A DNA stretch of 64,000 nucleotides from an uncultured Clostridia bacterium (GTDB lineage Bacteria; Bacillota; Clostridia; Peptostreptococcales; Anaerovoracaceae). The notes under the pieces are model-generated. The model made no database searches and was not told the DNA's origin. It saw only the letters and a program-made list of their open reading frames with translations. Of the stretch, positions 18,984-27,965 are shown one piece after another. Numbering within the stretch: position 1 is the stretch's first letter; every line of letters begins with the position of its first letter. The stretch is taken from positions 124,001 to 188,000 of the forward strand of contig CALIYX010000023.1 of the NCBI GenBank assembly GCA_938049335.1. The letters are read 5' to 3'. The translations under genes were made by a program, and so were the position numbers.

Positions 18984-20588
18984 CTATGCTATAGCCTTAA
19001 CCGCAACGATAATTGCGATTACTACACCAACTACACCTTCGCCTCCCAAAACACCGGATGCGATAATCTGACCTTTGCTCTCCTTCTCAAAGTTTGGAAG
19101 AAATTTATCTACTATAAATCTAAGCGCTCCACCTATGAATGCAGTAGCAGATAGATAAAACGGTAGATATACACCAAGACCAAAGGTCATAACTGGAAGC
19201 TTTAGACAATACAGAATTGCCGCCGCAACTAGTCCGAACATAAATACAGGATAGTTTGATATACCCTTAATCATAGCAGAAACTGCATGAGCCTGCGCTG
19301 CAGCAAATGTACCATCATTAAATGCATTTCCTCCATATGCCTTTAGCATGAAGTAGAAGACAAAAACAGATACAACTGCACCTATAAAACCACCAATAAC
19401 CTCAGCAATCCACTGAGCTTTGGCATTTGTCTTAAGTATGTGTCCGGCTTTAAAATCGTTCATTACATCACCTGTGAGACCGCATGCAATTGCAACAATT
19501 GCCGCTACAAATAGTGCCTCGTTTTGGCCGATTGAACTTATTGTCTTAACAACTAGTAGAACAAATATGCCGAAGATTTCCATTGGATTAATTCCTGATT
19601 GTCCTACGCACTGTGATGACATAGATGTTGTTAGCCAAACACCTATTATAGTAATTACTGAAGCTATTATGCCTAGATTGCAAACATACGTAAGTACAAA
19701 TACGAGCAACACGAGAAATATAGGTGCCCATCTCATAGGGAGAATTGAATCACCTGTGTTTTCTTTGCTAAACATAGCTCCAAATATCTTTTTCAAATTA
19801 GGAATTATTCCTTTAATTAAAATACCTATTCCTGTTCCGACCATCATTCCAAGTCCTAGTGACTGTTTGATGTCAGTAGCCTGCTGTAAAGTAAAAAATC
19901 CAAACTTTTGTCCGAAGATTAGGATTCCAAAATCACCTACAACAGCGCCTAAGAACCAAACACCTATAAATAAAGGACCTACGATATATCCTATAGCGAC
20001 TAGCATAGGTGAAATATAGAATCCTCCTATAGATCCATACTTCATCATTCCCTTGCTAAACCAGGTCTGAGGTATCTTAGTAAACCAATCTCTAAGCACA
20101 GCAAATAGTCCAGCTATACCAAATGATGTGAAGAGCAGTACCGATTTTTTGCCTCCCTTATCTCCTACTTCTAATAAATCTGCAGCAGCTTGTCCCATTG
20201 CATATGGGAGCTCCTGAGTCTCAATGAAATACTTACGCATCAAAGCTGTAAATATCAAGCCTAAGGCTGTACCTCCGAGTGCGATTACAAGAAGCTGCAC
20301 AAGGGATATCTCCGCACTTGGATTAAGAATAAATATTCCCGGTATGGTGAAAGCCACACCACCTGCAACCATTGCACCTGCTGACATAGCAGTATGTGTA
20401 ACATTTATCTCGCTGAGATTTGTGTTACCTAGAGCCTTAAGGCAAACCATTGAAAATAAAGCCACAAACATTATTGGCCATGGAAGCGAGCTTAGCTTCA
20501 GTGCGATAAACATAGAGCTGCAAGTAATAATTACTGAGCCTATAGCACCGATAACCATACCCCTTACGGTTAGTTGTTTACCATTCAT
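18984..20588 (-). CDS. OPT family oligopeptide transporter
   Basis: A 534-residue, highly hydrophobic secondary transporter with about 14 membrane helices. It has the OPT start (LTVRGMVIGAIGSVIITCSSMFIALKLS), GQAAADLLEVGDKGG in the first third and HILKTNAKAQWIAEVIGGFIGAVVS in the second half. OPT proteins move oligopeptides or metal-chelate peptides with protons; the short prokaryotic form fits peptide uptake. AGGAG lies 8 bp before the ATG. The downstream gene is a P1 peptidase (TTG to ATG region within 20 bp), so the two probably form a peptide-use unit. Confidence 0.9.
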   Translation of the reverse strand: MNGKQLTVRGMVIGAIGSVIITCSSMFIALKLSSLPWPIMFVALFSMVCLKALGNTNLSEINVTHTAMSAGAMVAGGVAFTIPGIFILNPSAEISLVQLLVIALGGTALGLIFTALMRKYFIETQELPYAMGQAAADLLEVGDKGGKKSVLLFTSFGIAGLFAVLRDWFTKIPQTWFSKGMMKYGSIGGFYISPMLVAIGYIVGPLFIGVWFLGAVVGDFGILIFGQKFGFFTLQQATDIKQSLGLGMMVGTGIGILIKGIIPNLKKIFGAMFSKENTGDSILPMRWAPIFLVLLVFVLTYVCNLGIIASVITIIGVWLTTSMSSQCVGQSGINPMEIFGIFVLLVVKTISSIGQNEALFVAAIVAIACGLTGDVMNDFKAGHILKTNAKAQWIAEVIGGFIGAVVSVFVFYFMLKAYGGNAFNDGTFAAAQAHAVSAMIKGISNYPVFMFGLVAAAILYCLKLPVMTFGLGVYLPFYLSATAFIGGALRFIVDKFLPNFEKESKGQIIASGVLGGEGVVGVVIAIIVAVKAIA

Positions 20589-20671
20589 TTTACATTCTCC
20601 TAAATTAATTCAAATACACGTATTACAATAACTTGCGTTTTGATTTTATCCAATTAGAAAAACATAAAGAC

Positions 20672-20701
20672 AACAAAAGAGTAGTCAAAAACTACTCTTT
20701 T
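20672..20701 (-). terminator. Intrinsic terminator after rpmF
   Basis: Perfect 11-bp stem AAAAGAGTAGT/ACTACTCTTTT with a 5-base loop, 20 bp past the rpmF stop. The A/T flanks make it usable in both directions. Confidence 0.85.
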
Positions 20702-20720
20702 GAATCCATATATTCGCTTA

Positions 20721-20906
20721 TTAAGCTTCTTCTGTTGCCACTATTTCTTTGCCATCATAATAGTTACATGTTGGGCAAACTCTGTGTGGAAGCTTTGGCT
20801 GATGACATTGAGGGCAGATCGAAATTCCCGGTAATGATTTCTTCATGTTCGGTGATCTTCTCATATCTCTTTTGGCCTTTGATGTTTTCCTCTTTGGAAC
20901 TGCCAT
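20721..20906 (-). CDS. rpmF: 50S ribosomal protein L32
   Basis: 61 residues starting [17 protein letters not shown], the L32 signature. The zinc-binding form is intact: C31, C34, C44 and C47 in CPQC and CPTC. GGAGG stands 7 bp before the ATG. In many Firmicutes a DUF177 (YceD) gene lies between ackA and rpmF; here it is missing, and rpmF has its own promoter. Confidence 0.97.
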   Translation of the reverse strand: MAVPKRKTSKAKRDMRRSPNMKKSLPGISICPQCHQPKLPHRVCPTCNYYDGKEIVATEEA

Positions 20907-20972
20907 TTCTACACCTCCTCGTTCGAAGTCTAATTATATATAAAATATATAATATTACGCAATAACTATTAA

Positions 20973-21001
20973 AGTATATCTATATCTAGCTATCTTGTCA
21001 A
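20973..21001 (-). promoter_or_regulatory. Sigma-A promoter for rpmF
   Basis: Minus strand: consensus -35 TTGACA (20996-21001), 17-bp spacer, -10 TATACT (20973-20978). It lies immediately after the ackA stop codon and 67 bp before the rpmF start. Confidence 0.78.
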
Positions 21002-21004
21002 CTA

Positions 21005-22210
21005 TTATCTACTAATTTTTCTTGCGATGCCGTATGTATCTCTTGCAATCATCAACTCTTCGTTTGTTGGAATAAGTAGAAGCTGAACCTTAGAATCATC
21101 TGTTGAGATTTTTGTCTCGTGTCCTCTTACCTTGTTCTTGATTGGATCTAGCTTGATTCCTAGGTTTCCGAGGTCTGTACAAATGATTTCTCTCATTGAG
21201 ATATCGTTCTCACCTACACCTGCTGTAAAGATGATAGCATCAACACCGTTCATCTCTGCAATATAAGCACCGATGTAGAATCTAACTTTCTGAGCAAAGA
21301 TTCTTAGCGCAAGAGCTGCTCTTTCGTTACCATCGTTAACAGCTGTCTCAAGGTCTCTGAAGTCACTTGAAACGCCTGAAATACCATATACCCCTGACTT
21401 CTTGTTAAGTATATCGTTTACCTCTGCATCTGTTAGGCCTTCCTTTTCCTTAATATAGTTAACAATAGCTGGGTCAATGTCTCCACTTCGTGTTCCCATT
21501 ACTAGACCCTCAAGTGGTGTGAATCCCATTGATGTATTAATAACTCTACCGTGCTTTATAGCTGTAACTGAAGCACCGTTACCAAGGTGGCATGTGATAA
21601 GTTTTAGGTCGTTAATGTTAACGCTCATCATCTGCGCAGCCTTCTGAGCAACATACTTATGTGATGTTCCGTGGAATCCGTATCTTCTTACACGATACTT
21701 CTCGTAATATTCATATGGAAGAGCATATAGGTATGACTGTGGTGGCATTGTCTGATGGAAAGCTGTATCAAATACCGCTACCATTGGAGTCTTAGGCATA
21801 AGCTCCTTGCATGCAGCTATACCAAGTAGGTTTGGCGGGTTGTGAAGTGGAGCAAGCTCAATACAATCCTCAAGAGCCTGAATAACTGACTCTGTAATTA
21901 GAACTGATTCGGCATACATTTCTCCAGCGTGTACAACTCTGTGTCCAACAGCACCGATTTCATCCATGTTCTTTACTACGCCATGTCCCTTGTCCTGAAC
22001 TGCTGCTAGAACCTGAGCGATTGCATCCTTGTGGTCCTTCATAGGAACTTCCATTACAATCTTGTCATATCCTGTCTTAGTATGGTTAATAACTGAACCA
22101 TCCATACCAATTCTCTCAACTAATCCCTTTGCAAGAAGAGTTTCATCTGTCATATCAAGAACCTGATACTTAAGTGATGAACTACCACAGTTGATAACTA
22201 ATACTTTCAT
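21005..22210 (-). CDS. ackA: Acetate kinase
   Basis: Converts acetyl phosphate and ADP to acetate and ATP, the energy-yielding end of mixed-acid fermentation. All family signatures are visible: [16 protein letters not shown] at the start, [45 protein letters not shown] and the C-terminal FTAGVGEND. The open frame runs 29 codons further upstream, but GGAGG 6 bp before the ATG at 22210 and the family alignment fix the start there (401 residues). No phosphotransacetylase gene is in the window. Confidence 0.97.
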   Translation of the reverse strand: MKVLVINCGSSSLKYQVLDMTDETLLAKGLVERIGMDGSVINHTKTGYDKIVMEVPMKDHKDAIAQVLAAVQDKGHGVVKNMDEIGAVGHRVVHAGEMYAESVLITESVIQALEDCIELAPLHNPPNLLGIAACKELMPKTPMVAVFDTAFHQTMPPQSYLYALPYEYYEKYRVRRYGFHGTSHKYVAQKAAQMMSVNINDLKLITCHLGNGASVTAIKHGRVINTSMGFTPLEGLVMGTRSGDIDPAIVNYIKEKEGLTDAEVNDILNKKSGVYGISGVSSDFRDLETAVNDGNERAALALRIFAQKVRFYIGAYIAEMNGVDAIIFTAGVGENDISMREIICTDLGNLGIKLDPIKNKVRGHETKISTDDSKVQLLLIPTNEELMIARDTYGIARKISR

Positions 22211-22256
22211 ATATTCCTCCATGTCTGTACATATATTTATTAAACTTTTCCATAAA

Positions 22257-22285
22257 ATAATACTATATGAATGCCTTAAAATCAA
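22257..22285 (-). promoter_or_regulatory. Candidate promoter for ackA
   Basis: Minus strand: -35 TTGATT (22280-22285), 17-bp spacer, -10 TATTAT (22257-22262), giving a leader of about 40 nt before the ackA start. Confidence 0.6.
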
Positions 22286-22346
22286 GACATTGCCCATATT
22301 TAGTAAAATTTTATAAATCTAAATCAAAGCAATAAACCCTTATTGT

Positions 22347-23453
22347 TTAAATAAGAGCAATTGGCTTTTGCACAAAATCACTATTTTTATACAAATCATT
22401 ACCGTAAATTATGTTATACATATCGCTCGCTAAAACATCGTATTTTATAGTTTCTGCTATTCTCTTATCAATTAATGCCTTAGGAATACTGTCTATTACA
22501 GGTATCTCATCTAATTCCTTTATCGTCCTTAACAAGCTTGCACCTTTTTTATCAAAAGCAAGTGGCCTAGCATATAGACTAGCTTCATTAATTATTTTGT
22601 TATTTAATCCAAACAAAGCCTGAACAAATAGCCTACTTATACGACTATATGTGTATCTCTTTGATTTTACACGCATTACTAAATCTTCGAGACTTTGGGC
22701 ATATCTAATCTCAGCTTTAATCTTATTTCCGAGTCCCTCACCTGCAGATGCTATTTTATCTATTTCTTCTGCACTCATTAAAAGTAATTTACTTCTAACA
22801 AGATCAAAATATCTTTGCTCAAACTCAGCAGATTTTAGTGGATTATCCTCTTTCCAAATCCTGCGAATATCGCTAGCTGTCTCTAGATGCCCCTTACCTA
22901 TCCTTTTTATCGTATAAGTATCTAAACTATCAACGTGTCTAAGATATTCTAAAGCTAAAATATTATTGGGCTCAGATAGAATTTTTTCATCGAAATCAGG
23001 GTCCATAGATGATATAAGCATACTTCTTGCTGCAGGATATGAATATCCCCTTGATAGAATATCCTTTAGTTCATCTGAATAGTCAATATCTATCTTAGTT
23101 ATTAATTCAACTGCATTCTTAAGCTGCTTTATATTGCCTGACTCGCTACCAAAAGCAAGCACATCAACTACTCCAAGATTTTCTAATATATTAACTCCAC
23201 CATAGGCAAACTGCCCTGCACTAGCGCACGAAAATACAAGAGGAAGCTCCAAAACTAGGTTCACTCCGCCTTCTACAGCTCTTTCCGCCCTTTGCCACTT
23301 ATCAAAAAGAGCGGGGTATCCCCGCTGCATAAAATTACCGCTCATTATAGCAATCACAAAATCAGCATCCAGATTTTTTCTGGCGTTATCTATTAGATAC
23401 TTGTGACCATCGTGAAACGGATTGAATTCAGTTACTATTCCTATAGTCTTCAT
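22347..23453 (-). CDS. tmcAL: tRNA(Met) cytidine acetate ligase TmcAL
   Basis: ATP-dependent enzyme that acetylates cytidine-34 of elongator tRNA-Met using acetate. At 368 residues it shows the nucleotidyltransferase-like signature GIVTEFNPFHDGHKYLID (HxGH motif, residues about 16-19), AIMSGNFMQRGYPALFDKW and the conserved FGSESG further in. It lies next to acetate kinase, which is suggestive since acetate is the substrate, though the two are separately transcribed. Upstream it is 5 bp from the coiled-coil gene, so it belongs to the coaD-rsmD-recG group. Confidence 0.9.
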   Translation of the reverse strand: MKTIGIVTEFNPFHDGHKYLIDNARKNLDADFVIAIMSGNFMQRGYPALFDKWQRAERAVEGGVNLVLELPLVFSCASAGQFAYGGVNILENLGVVDVLAFGSESGNIKQLKNAVELITKIDIDYSDELKDILSRGYSYPAARSMLISSMDPDFDEKILSEPNNILALEYLRHVDSLDTYTIKRIGKGHLETASDIRRIWKEDNPLKSAEFEQRYFDLVRSKLLLMSAEEIDKIASAGEGLGNKIKAEIRYAQSLEDLVMRVKSKRYTYSRISRLFVQALFGLNNKIINEASLYARPLAFDKKGASLLRTIKELDEIPVIDSIPKALIDKRIAETIKYDVLASDMYNIIYGNDLYKNSDFVQKPIALI

Positions 23454-23458
23454 CTGTA

Positions 23459-24037
23459 CTATTCTTCCTCAGATTTGGATTCGCCAATAGGAATATCTAT
23501 TCTGTGCTTTTCTATCTCAGTATTCTGTGTTTCCTCAGCAATGCTTCTGATGTCCTTGATGTCAGACTCAAGCTTCTTTGAAATATCAGTGAAGTGAGCA
23601 TTTATATCGTTATACATAGCATCAAAATACTTGCTATTAAGCTCATCCATCTTAACACGGAAGTTGTTCAAAACATCATCCATGTATGCATAGGTTCTAA
23701 GTCTCATATTCTTAGAATACTCATCAGCTCTTCTGTAAATTTCACCTGAAACTTCTACCGCTCTCTCAGTGATTACATCCTTTTCGACCATCATGTCAGC
23801 CTGTTTCTTAGCCTCGATGATAATCTTCTCATACTCATTTCTGGCATTATCCAATATAGTATTCTTCTCTCTCCTAATCCATTCAGCCTGCTGAACGTCA
23901 TCTGGGAAGCTAAGTCTAATATCCTTTGCTATATCCAAAATCTCGTTTGCATCAACCATGATTTTGCCTGTGAGAGGTAGCTTTGGTGCTACATTAATAA
24001 TTTCTTCCAATTCTTCTAAAAGTTCGTAGATTGTCAT
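23459..24037 (-). CDS. Coiled-coil protein of unknown function (DivIVA/ATPase-subunit-like)
   Basis: 192 residues, no membrane segment. Residues 1-50 include a conserved-looking start (MTIYELLEELEEIINVAPKLPLTGKIMVD), and residues about 65-175 are a long charged helix (KNTILDNARNEYEKIIIEAKKQADMM, then MRLRTYAYMDDVLNNFRVKMDEL). The first part recalls the N-terminus of DivIVA-like or ATP synthase B-like coiled coils, and such proteins are found next to coaD in many Clostridia. A structural role at the membrane or septum is possible but only inferred. 16 bp separate it from coaD. Confidence 0.7.
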   Translation of the reverse strand: MTIYELLEELEEIINVAPKLPLTGKIMVDANEILDIAKDIRLSFPDDVQQAEWIRREKNTILDNARNEYEKIIIEAKKQADMMVEKDVITERAVEVSGEIYRRADEYSKNMRLRTYAYMDDVLNNFRVKMDELNSKYFDAMYNDINAHFTDISKKLESDIKDIRSIAEETQNTEIEKHRIDIPIGESKSEEE

Positions 24038-24053
24038 CCTAATCCTCCTATGC

Positions 24054-24536
24054 CTATAATGAGTATTTCTTCTTAATCTCGTTTAAGATATTCTCTGGTA
24101 CTAAACCATCTATATTTCCATTTAATGAAACAACTTCCTTAATCATACTTGAGCTTATAAATGAATATTTAGGGCTTGTCATCAAGAATATGGACTCAAT
24201 TCCCTCATTGAATAGCCTTGCGTTCATCTGTGCCATCTGAATCTCGTATTCAAAATCAGATGTAGCTCTAAGACCTCTTATAACAGCATTAAAGCCATTC
24301 TGGTTAACATAATTTGCTAGTAGTCCATCAAAATCATCTACTGTAACATTAGGCAGATACGCTGTTGCAGTCTTAATTAGTTCCTTTCTCTCCTTAAGTC
24401 CAAATAGTGGCACCTTGTTTGGATTGGAAACAACGCCTACAACGATCTGATCAAACATCTTAGATGCGCGTTCTATAACATCAAGATGCCCGTTGGTCAT
24501 AGGATCAAAAGATCCTGAATATAGAGCCTTAGTCAC
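24054..24536 (-). CDS. coaD: Phosphopantetheine adenylyltransferase
   Basis: Fourth step of coenzyme A synthesis, joining 4'-phosphopantetheine and ATP to dephospho-CoA. 160 residues, full length. The nucleotidyltransferase motif GSFDPMTNGHLDVI (TxGH) is at residues 8-21 and the second motif SFISSSMIKEV is near 128. It overlaps rsmD by 8 bases. coaE at 8456 completes the pathway. Confidence 0.97.
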   Translation of the reverse strand: MTKALYSGSFDPMTNGHLDVIERASKMFDQIVVGVVSNPNKVPLFGLKERKELIKTATAYLPNVTVDDFDGLLANYVNQNGFNAVIRGLRATSDFEYEIQMAQMNARLFNEGIESIFLMTSPKYSFISSSMIKEVVSLNGNIDGLVPENILNEIKKKYSL

Positions 24537-25113
24537 TTATCTTCTCCTCATCGTCAAAGAAATCTTCTGAATCTGCCCTCTTGTATAGAGACAAGCATAT
24601 TTTTCCATACTTCTTATGTTTAAAAAGCTTCAGCCCGCCAATATGTTCAGGCAAATCCGTCATTTTTTCGTGTTCTGCTACTATTATACCTGCATCTGTT
24701 AATAAATCAAGCATATCTATCTGTTCGATTGCTTTTTCATAGAGTCCATCATGATATGGTGGATCAAGAAATACGATATCAACTTTTTCATCAATTCGCT
24801 TAAGAGCCTTCTTATAATCTCCTGCAAGCACAATTGATTCATTCTCTGCCTTACAATATTTTATGTTACGTTTGATAATATCAACACTGTTTCTCTCGTT
24901 GTCACAGAACCAGCACTTCGATGCACCTCTGGAAAGAGCCTCTAGACCAAGGTTACCTGTCCCTGCAAATAGATCTACGCAGACAGCATCCTCAATATCA
25001 CACATCAAAATGTTAAAAATTGATTCCTTAACCTTATCGCTAGTTGGTCTTATTTCGTTACCAAAAGGTGTTTCTAGCTTTCTTCCCCTGTATTTTCCAG
25101 TTATAATTCTCAT
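24529..25113 (-). CDS. rsmD: 16S rRNA (guanine-966 N2)-methyltransferase RsmD
   Basis: Class I SAM-dependent methyltransferase of 194 residues. Motifs: RIITGKYRGRKLETP at the start, the SAM-binding VDLFAGTGNLGLEALSRGA and the catalytic DPPY in VFLDPPYHDGLY. The C-terminal acidic tail (DSEDFFDDEEKISD) is slightly longer than usual. rsmD-coaD is a very common gene pair in Firmicutes; here they overlap. Confidence 0.95.
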   Translation of the reverse strand: MRIITGKYRGRKLETPFGNEIRPTSDKVKESIFNILMCDIEDAVCVDLFAGTGNLGLEALSRGASKCWFCDNERNSVDIIKRNIKYCKAENESIVLAGDYKKALKRIDEKVDIVFLDPPYHDGLYEKAIEQIDMLDLLTDAGIIVAEHEKMTDLPEHIGGLKLFKHKKYGKICLSLYKRADSEDFFDDEEKISD

Positions 25114-25121
25114 CTTATCTC

Positions 25122-27161
25122 CTATAAATCAATACTTATATCACTGCCAAACATCTTCTTAACCTTTTGCTTTACCATGATGCTTTCTGGTTTTTCTAGC
25201 TTGCTATCACGCTCAATAAGCTCCCTTGCTGAGTTCATTGCTGCTTCTAGCACATCTCTATGCCTTAAGAGGTCGCTTATTTTTAGCTGCGGAAGTCCAT
25301 GTTGCCTCGTGCCAAAGATTTCACCAGGTCCTCTAAGCTTGAGATCTTCTTCTGCTATGTCAAAGCCGCTCATTGAGCCTGTCATAATGTCCATTCTCGC
25401 ATTTGCAAGCTCGCTATCTATATAACACATCAAAAAGCAATATGCATCATCACTTCCTCTACCGACTCTACCTCTGAGCTGATGAAGCTGGGCAAGCCCA
25501 AATCTTTCAGCATTTTCTATTACCATAACGCTTGCGTTTGGTACATTTATTCCAACCTCTATCACCGTAGTAGAAACAAGCAAATTAATCTTGCCACTTG
25601 CAAAATCCTGCATTATTTTGTCTTTATCTTCGCTCTTCATTGCACCGTGTACAAGTTTGATATTGAAGTCATCAAATCTATCTTGAAGTTCATCAAATAT
25701 AGTATTTGCTGATTTTGCATCTATGCTTTCTGAATCCTCAATGAGAGGTGCAACAACATATACTTGCCTTCCTGCCTTCATCTCTTTTTCGACAAAGTTA
25801 AGAACCCTATTTCTTTCTCCCTGAGAACATTTATATGTATGTATTCCCTTACGCCCCTTAGGCATGGTTCTTATCTGAGATATATCTAAATCGCCATATA
25901 ATATCGCTGCAATCGTCCTTGGTATAGGTGTAGCCGTCATTACAAGTATGTTAACCCCCTCACCTTTACCTGAAAGTTTTCTTCTTTGATTTACACCAAA
26001 TCTATGCTGCTCATCAGTAATTACAAGACCTAGATTTTTAAATTCAATGTTATCTTCTAAAACAGCATGCGTTGCTATTATCACCTTAGCCTTGCCAGAG
26101 CTTATGCTTTCGATTGCAATTCTCTTATCGGAGGCTTTCATAGAACTTATCAAAATTACAGGACTAATTTCATGATCATGTAAATCCTTAACAAAGGTAT
26201 CAAAGTGTTGTCTTGCAAGAAGCTCTGTTGGTGCCATTATTACGCTTTGATATCCGGAAGCAGCAGCTGAAAGCATTGCGGCTTCAGCAATTATTGTCTT
26301 ACCAGATCCAACATCTCCCTGCAAGAGTCTATTCATCTTTTTTGGCTTTTGTAAGTCGTCTTTGATTTCATTCCAAGACTCTCTTTGGCCACTTGTAAGC
26401 TCGAAAGGAAGCTTTGATATGAATTCGTCTCCTTTACTTGCATCTATTGAGATTCCGATAACACCGCTATCATCACTCTTCATGTACATAAGACCAGTTT
26501 CAAGAGTGAACAATTCATCAAAGACGAGCCTATATCTGCTCTGCAAAACTTTTTTTGCATTGCTTGGAAAATGCATATTTGAAATAGCAAAGTCTAGTGA
26601 CGCTAGCTTATTCTTCTCAACTATATCCTCAGGTATCCACTCTTTGATACTTGAATAAACATCCTTTATATCTCTTTGCATTCGTCGCATTTCTTTTTGA
26701 GATATACCCTGTCTCAAGGAATACACAGGAATGATTTCTCTAACATCGTCACTACTTCCTGCAAGTGTAAACTCTGGATGTACTATTTGGAGCCTATCAA
26801 GGTTTTCTGTTATTCTGCCGTAAAAAACATATTCTTTTCCTAGATCAAAGAGTTTATTCAAAAAATACCCATTAAAAAAGACAACTTCAAGCATACCGCT
26901 ATCATCGCTAACACTTAGCACTAGCGGAGTCTTTTTGTTGAATCTATTCGCACCCATCCTCTTGTTCACAAGCCTTGCCTGAATGAGAAAGTCACTACCA
27001 GCTTTAAGCTCAGATATAGGTGTTACAGTGCGTCTATCTTCATATGATCTTGGAAAGTAAAGAGCTAAATCTTCTATGGTTTCAATTCCCATATCACGGA
27101 AGATTTCTACTTTCTTAGGCCCTACGCCTTTGAGCACACTTATGCTATCATTTATCTGCAT
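25122..27161 (-). CDS. recG: ATP-dependent DNA helicase RecG
   Basis: Branch-migration helicase for stalled fork rescue and recombination. Residues about 1-180 form the wedge/OB domain (SVLKGVGPKKVEIFRDMG, then QARLVNKR). Helicase motifs: Walker A LLQGDVGSGKT, DExQ box ITDEQHRFGVNQRR, TATPIPRT, and VGINVPNASVMVIENAERFGLAQLHQLRGRVGRG at the end. The open frame starts at 27197, but the ATG at 27161 leaves the usual short N-terminus before LKGVGP and reduces overlap with the upstream gene to 14 bases, so I use it (679 residues). Confidence 0.95.
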   Translation of the reverse strand: MQINDSISVLKGVGPKKVEIFRDMGIETIEDLALYFPRSYEDRRTVTPISELKAGSDFLIQARLVNKRMGANRFNKKTPLVLSVSDDSGMLEVVFFNGYFLNKLFDLGKEYVFYGRITENLDRLQIVHPEFTLAGSSDDVREIIPVYSLRQGISQKEMRRMQRDIKDVYSSIKEWIPEDIVEKNKLASLDFAISNMHFPSNAKKVLQSRYRLVFDELFTLETGLMYMKSDDSGVIGISIDASKGDEFISKLPFELTSGQRESWNEIKDDLQKPKKMNRLLQGDVGSGKTIIAEAAMLSAAASGYQSVIMAPTELLARQHFDTFVKDLHDHEISPVILISSMKASDKRIAIESISSGKAKVIIATHAVLEDNIEFKNLGLVITDEQHRFGVNQRRKLSGKGEGVNILVMTATPIPRTIAAILYGDLDISQIRTMPKGRKGIHTYKCSQGERNRVLNFVEKEMKAGRQVYVVAPLIEDSESIDAKSANTIFDELQDRFDDFNIKLVHGAMKSEDKDKIMQDFASGKINLLVSTTVIEVGINVPNASVMVIENAERFGLAQLHQLRGRVGRGSDDAYCFLMCYIDSELANARMDIMTGSMSGFDIAEEDLKLRGPGEIFGTRQHGLPQLKISDLLRHRDVLEAAMNSARELIERDSKLEKPESIMVKQKVKKMFGSDISIDL

Positions 27162-27558
27162 ATTTGAACTTAAACTCCATGTTTCTTGCTGAGACATTTT
27201 CAGACTTAACGCCTGTTATTACTACTGTAATTTCGCTAGGACTTACAGCAAGCCTATCCTGTAAATGATGAACAATTTCTTGATTTAGCTTTTTTAGAAG
27301 ATTTTTGATACTCTCACCAAATCTTACTATAGCATAATACTTAATTCTAAAATTATTATCATCAAAGCTAATCTCTATATTCTTAAGGCTATCGCTTGAC
27401 GGTATAAAATCTTCTTCTAGAAGAAACCTACCTTTAGATGTAGATAGCCATATTAATTCATCATATTCTTTAGTAGCTATGACATCTATGATTTCTGTAG
27501 CTATGACTCTGTCAGAAAAACTTATTCTACCTTGATTAGTATATTTATGTACAGACAT
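27148..27558 (-). CDS. Asp23/Gls24 family-like protein
   Basis: 136 residues. In Firmicutes the order rpmB, yloU (Asp23 family), yloV, recG is conserved; this gene has the yloU position, and its alternating pattern (YYAIVRFGESIKNLLKKLNQEIVHHL, then SEITVVITGVKSENVS) agrees with the Asp23 domain. The match is divergent, so part of the assignment is positional. The yloV kinase gene is absent. The open frame starts at 27564, but GGAG is better spaced (9 bp) for the ATG at 27558. Function unknown; family members are envelope-associated or stress proteins. Confidence 0.65.
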   Translation of the reverse strand: MSVHKYTNQGRISFSDRVIATEIIDVIATKEYDELIWLSTSKGRFLLEEDFIPSSDSLKNIEISFDDNNFRIKYYAIVRFGESIKNLLKKLNQEIVHHLQDRLAVSPSEITVVITGVKSENVSARNMEFKFKYADK

Positions 27559-27573
27559 ATCCATATTCTCCGA

Positions 27574-27605
27574 TAAAAAAACCGCGAAAGCAAAAGCCTT
27601 CGCGG
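27574..27605 (-). terminator. Intrinsic terminator after rpmB
   Basis: Minus strand: GC-rich stem CCGCGAAGGC/GCTTTCGCGG with a 4-5-base loop and seven T. It is 16 bp after the rpmB stop and ends 16 bp before the Asp23-like start, so it limits read-through from the strong ribosomal promoter into recG. Confidence 0.88.
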
Positions 27606-27621
27606 AGTTAGTCCCTGTTGA

Positions 27622-27813
27622 TTAGAGGGCGCGGTCAATCTTGTTTGATCTCATGCACCTTGTGCATACATTCGCTCTTCTTACTGTACCGTTGTCATTG
27701 ATTCTTACGGTCTGAATGTTAGCATTCCATTTTCTTCTTGTATGTCTCATTGAATGGGAAACATTATTTCCGGAAACCTGACCTTTTCCACAAATCTCAC
27801 ACTTTCTTGACAT
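27622..27813 (-). CDS. rpmB: 50S ribosomal protein L28
   Basis: 63 residues: MSRKCEICGKG at the start, SHSMRHTRRKWNANIQ in the middle. It is the zinc-binding form with C5, C8, C50 and C53. An in-frame GTG lies 9 bases upstream, but GGAGG with 8-bp spacing and the family alignment give the ATG at 27813. It is transcribed alone between a strong promoter and a terminator. Confidence 0.97.
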   Translation of the reverse strand: MSRKCEICGKGQVSGNNVSHSMRHTRRKWNANIQTVRINDNGTVRRANVCTRCMRSNKIDRAL

Positions 27814-27844
27814 TTGCCGCACCTCCTTGCTAAAAATTGTATAT

Positions 27845-27856
27845 CCCGATATCGGG
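27845..27856. repeat. 12-bp perfect palindrome in the rpmB leader
   Basis: CCCGATATCGGG is a perfect inverted repeat located between the rpmB promoter and its ribosome binding site, about 32 bp before the start codon. It could fold in the mRNA as a short hairpin or act as a DNA operator. No T run follows it, so it is not a terminator. Confidence 0.5.
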
Positions 27857-27909
27857 TTTATTACCTCTTAAAATGTTTGCAGGCTATAGATTGAATAACC
27901 GCAAGTAGC

Positions 27910-27939
27910 ATTATACCATAGCCAATAAGTATAATACAA
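27910..27939 (-). promoter_or_regulatory. Extended -10 promoter for rpmB
   Basis: Minus strand: -35 TTGTAT (27934-27939), 18-bp spacer ending in TGG, perfect -10 TATAAT (27910-27915); the TGn before the -10 makes it an extended -10 promoter. The leader is about 90 nt. Confidence 0.7.
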
Positions 27940-27965
27940 GTACTTTTTTGCTTGAATTCCGCGAT

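Noticed and set aside
19420..20019. 199-codon plus-strand ORF within the OPT transporter gene
   Set aside because: It is antisense to a clear OPT family gene, with no start signal or recognisable motif.
22211..22297. N-terminal extension of acetate kinase
   Set aside because: The 29 extra codons have no similarity to the family, and the downstream ATG has a perfect GGAGG site and starts the conserved [12 protein letters not shown].
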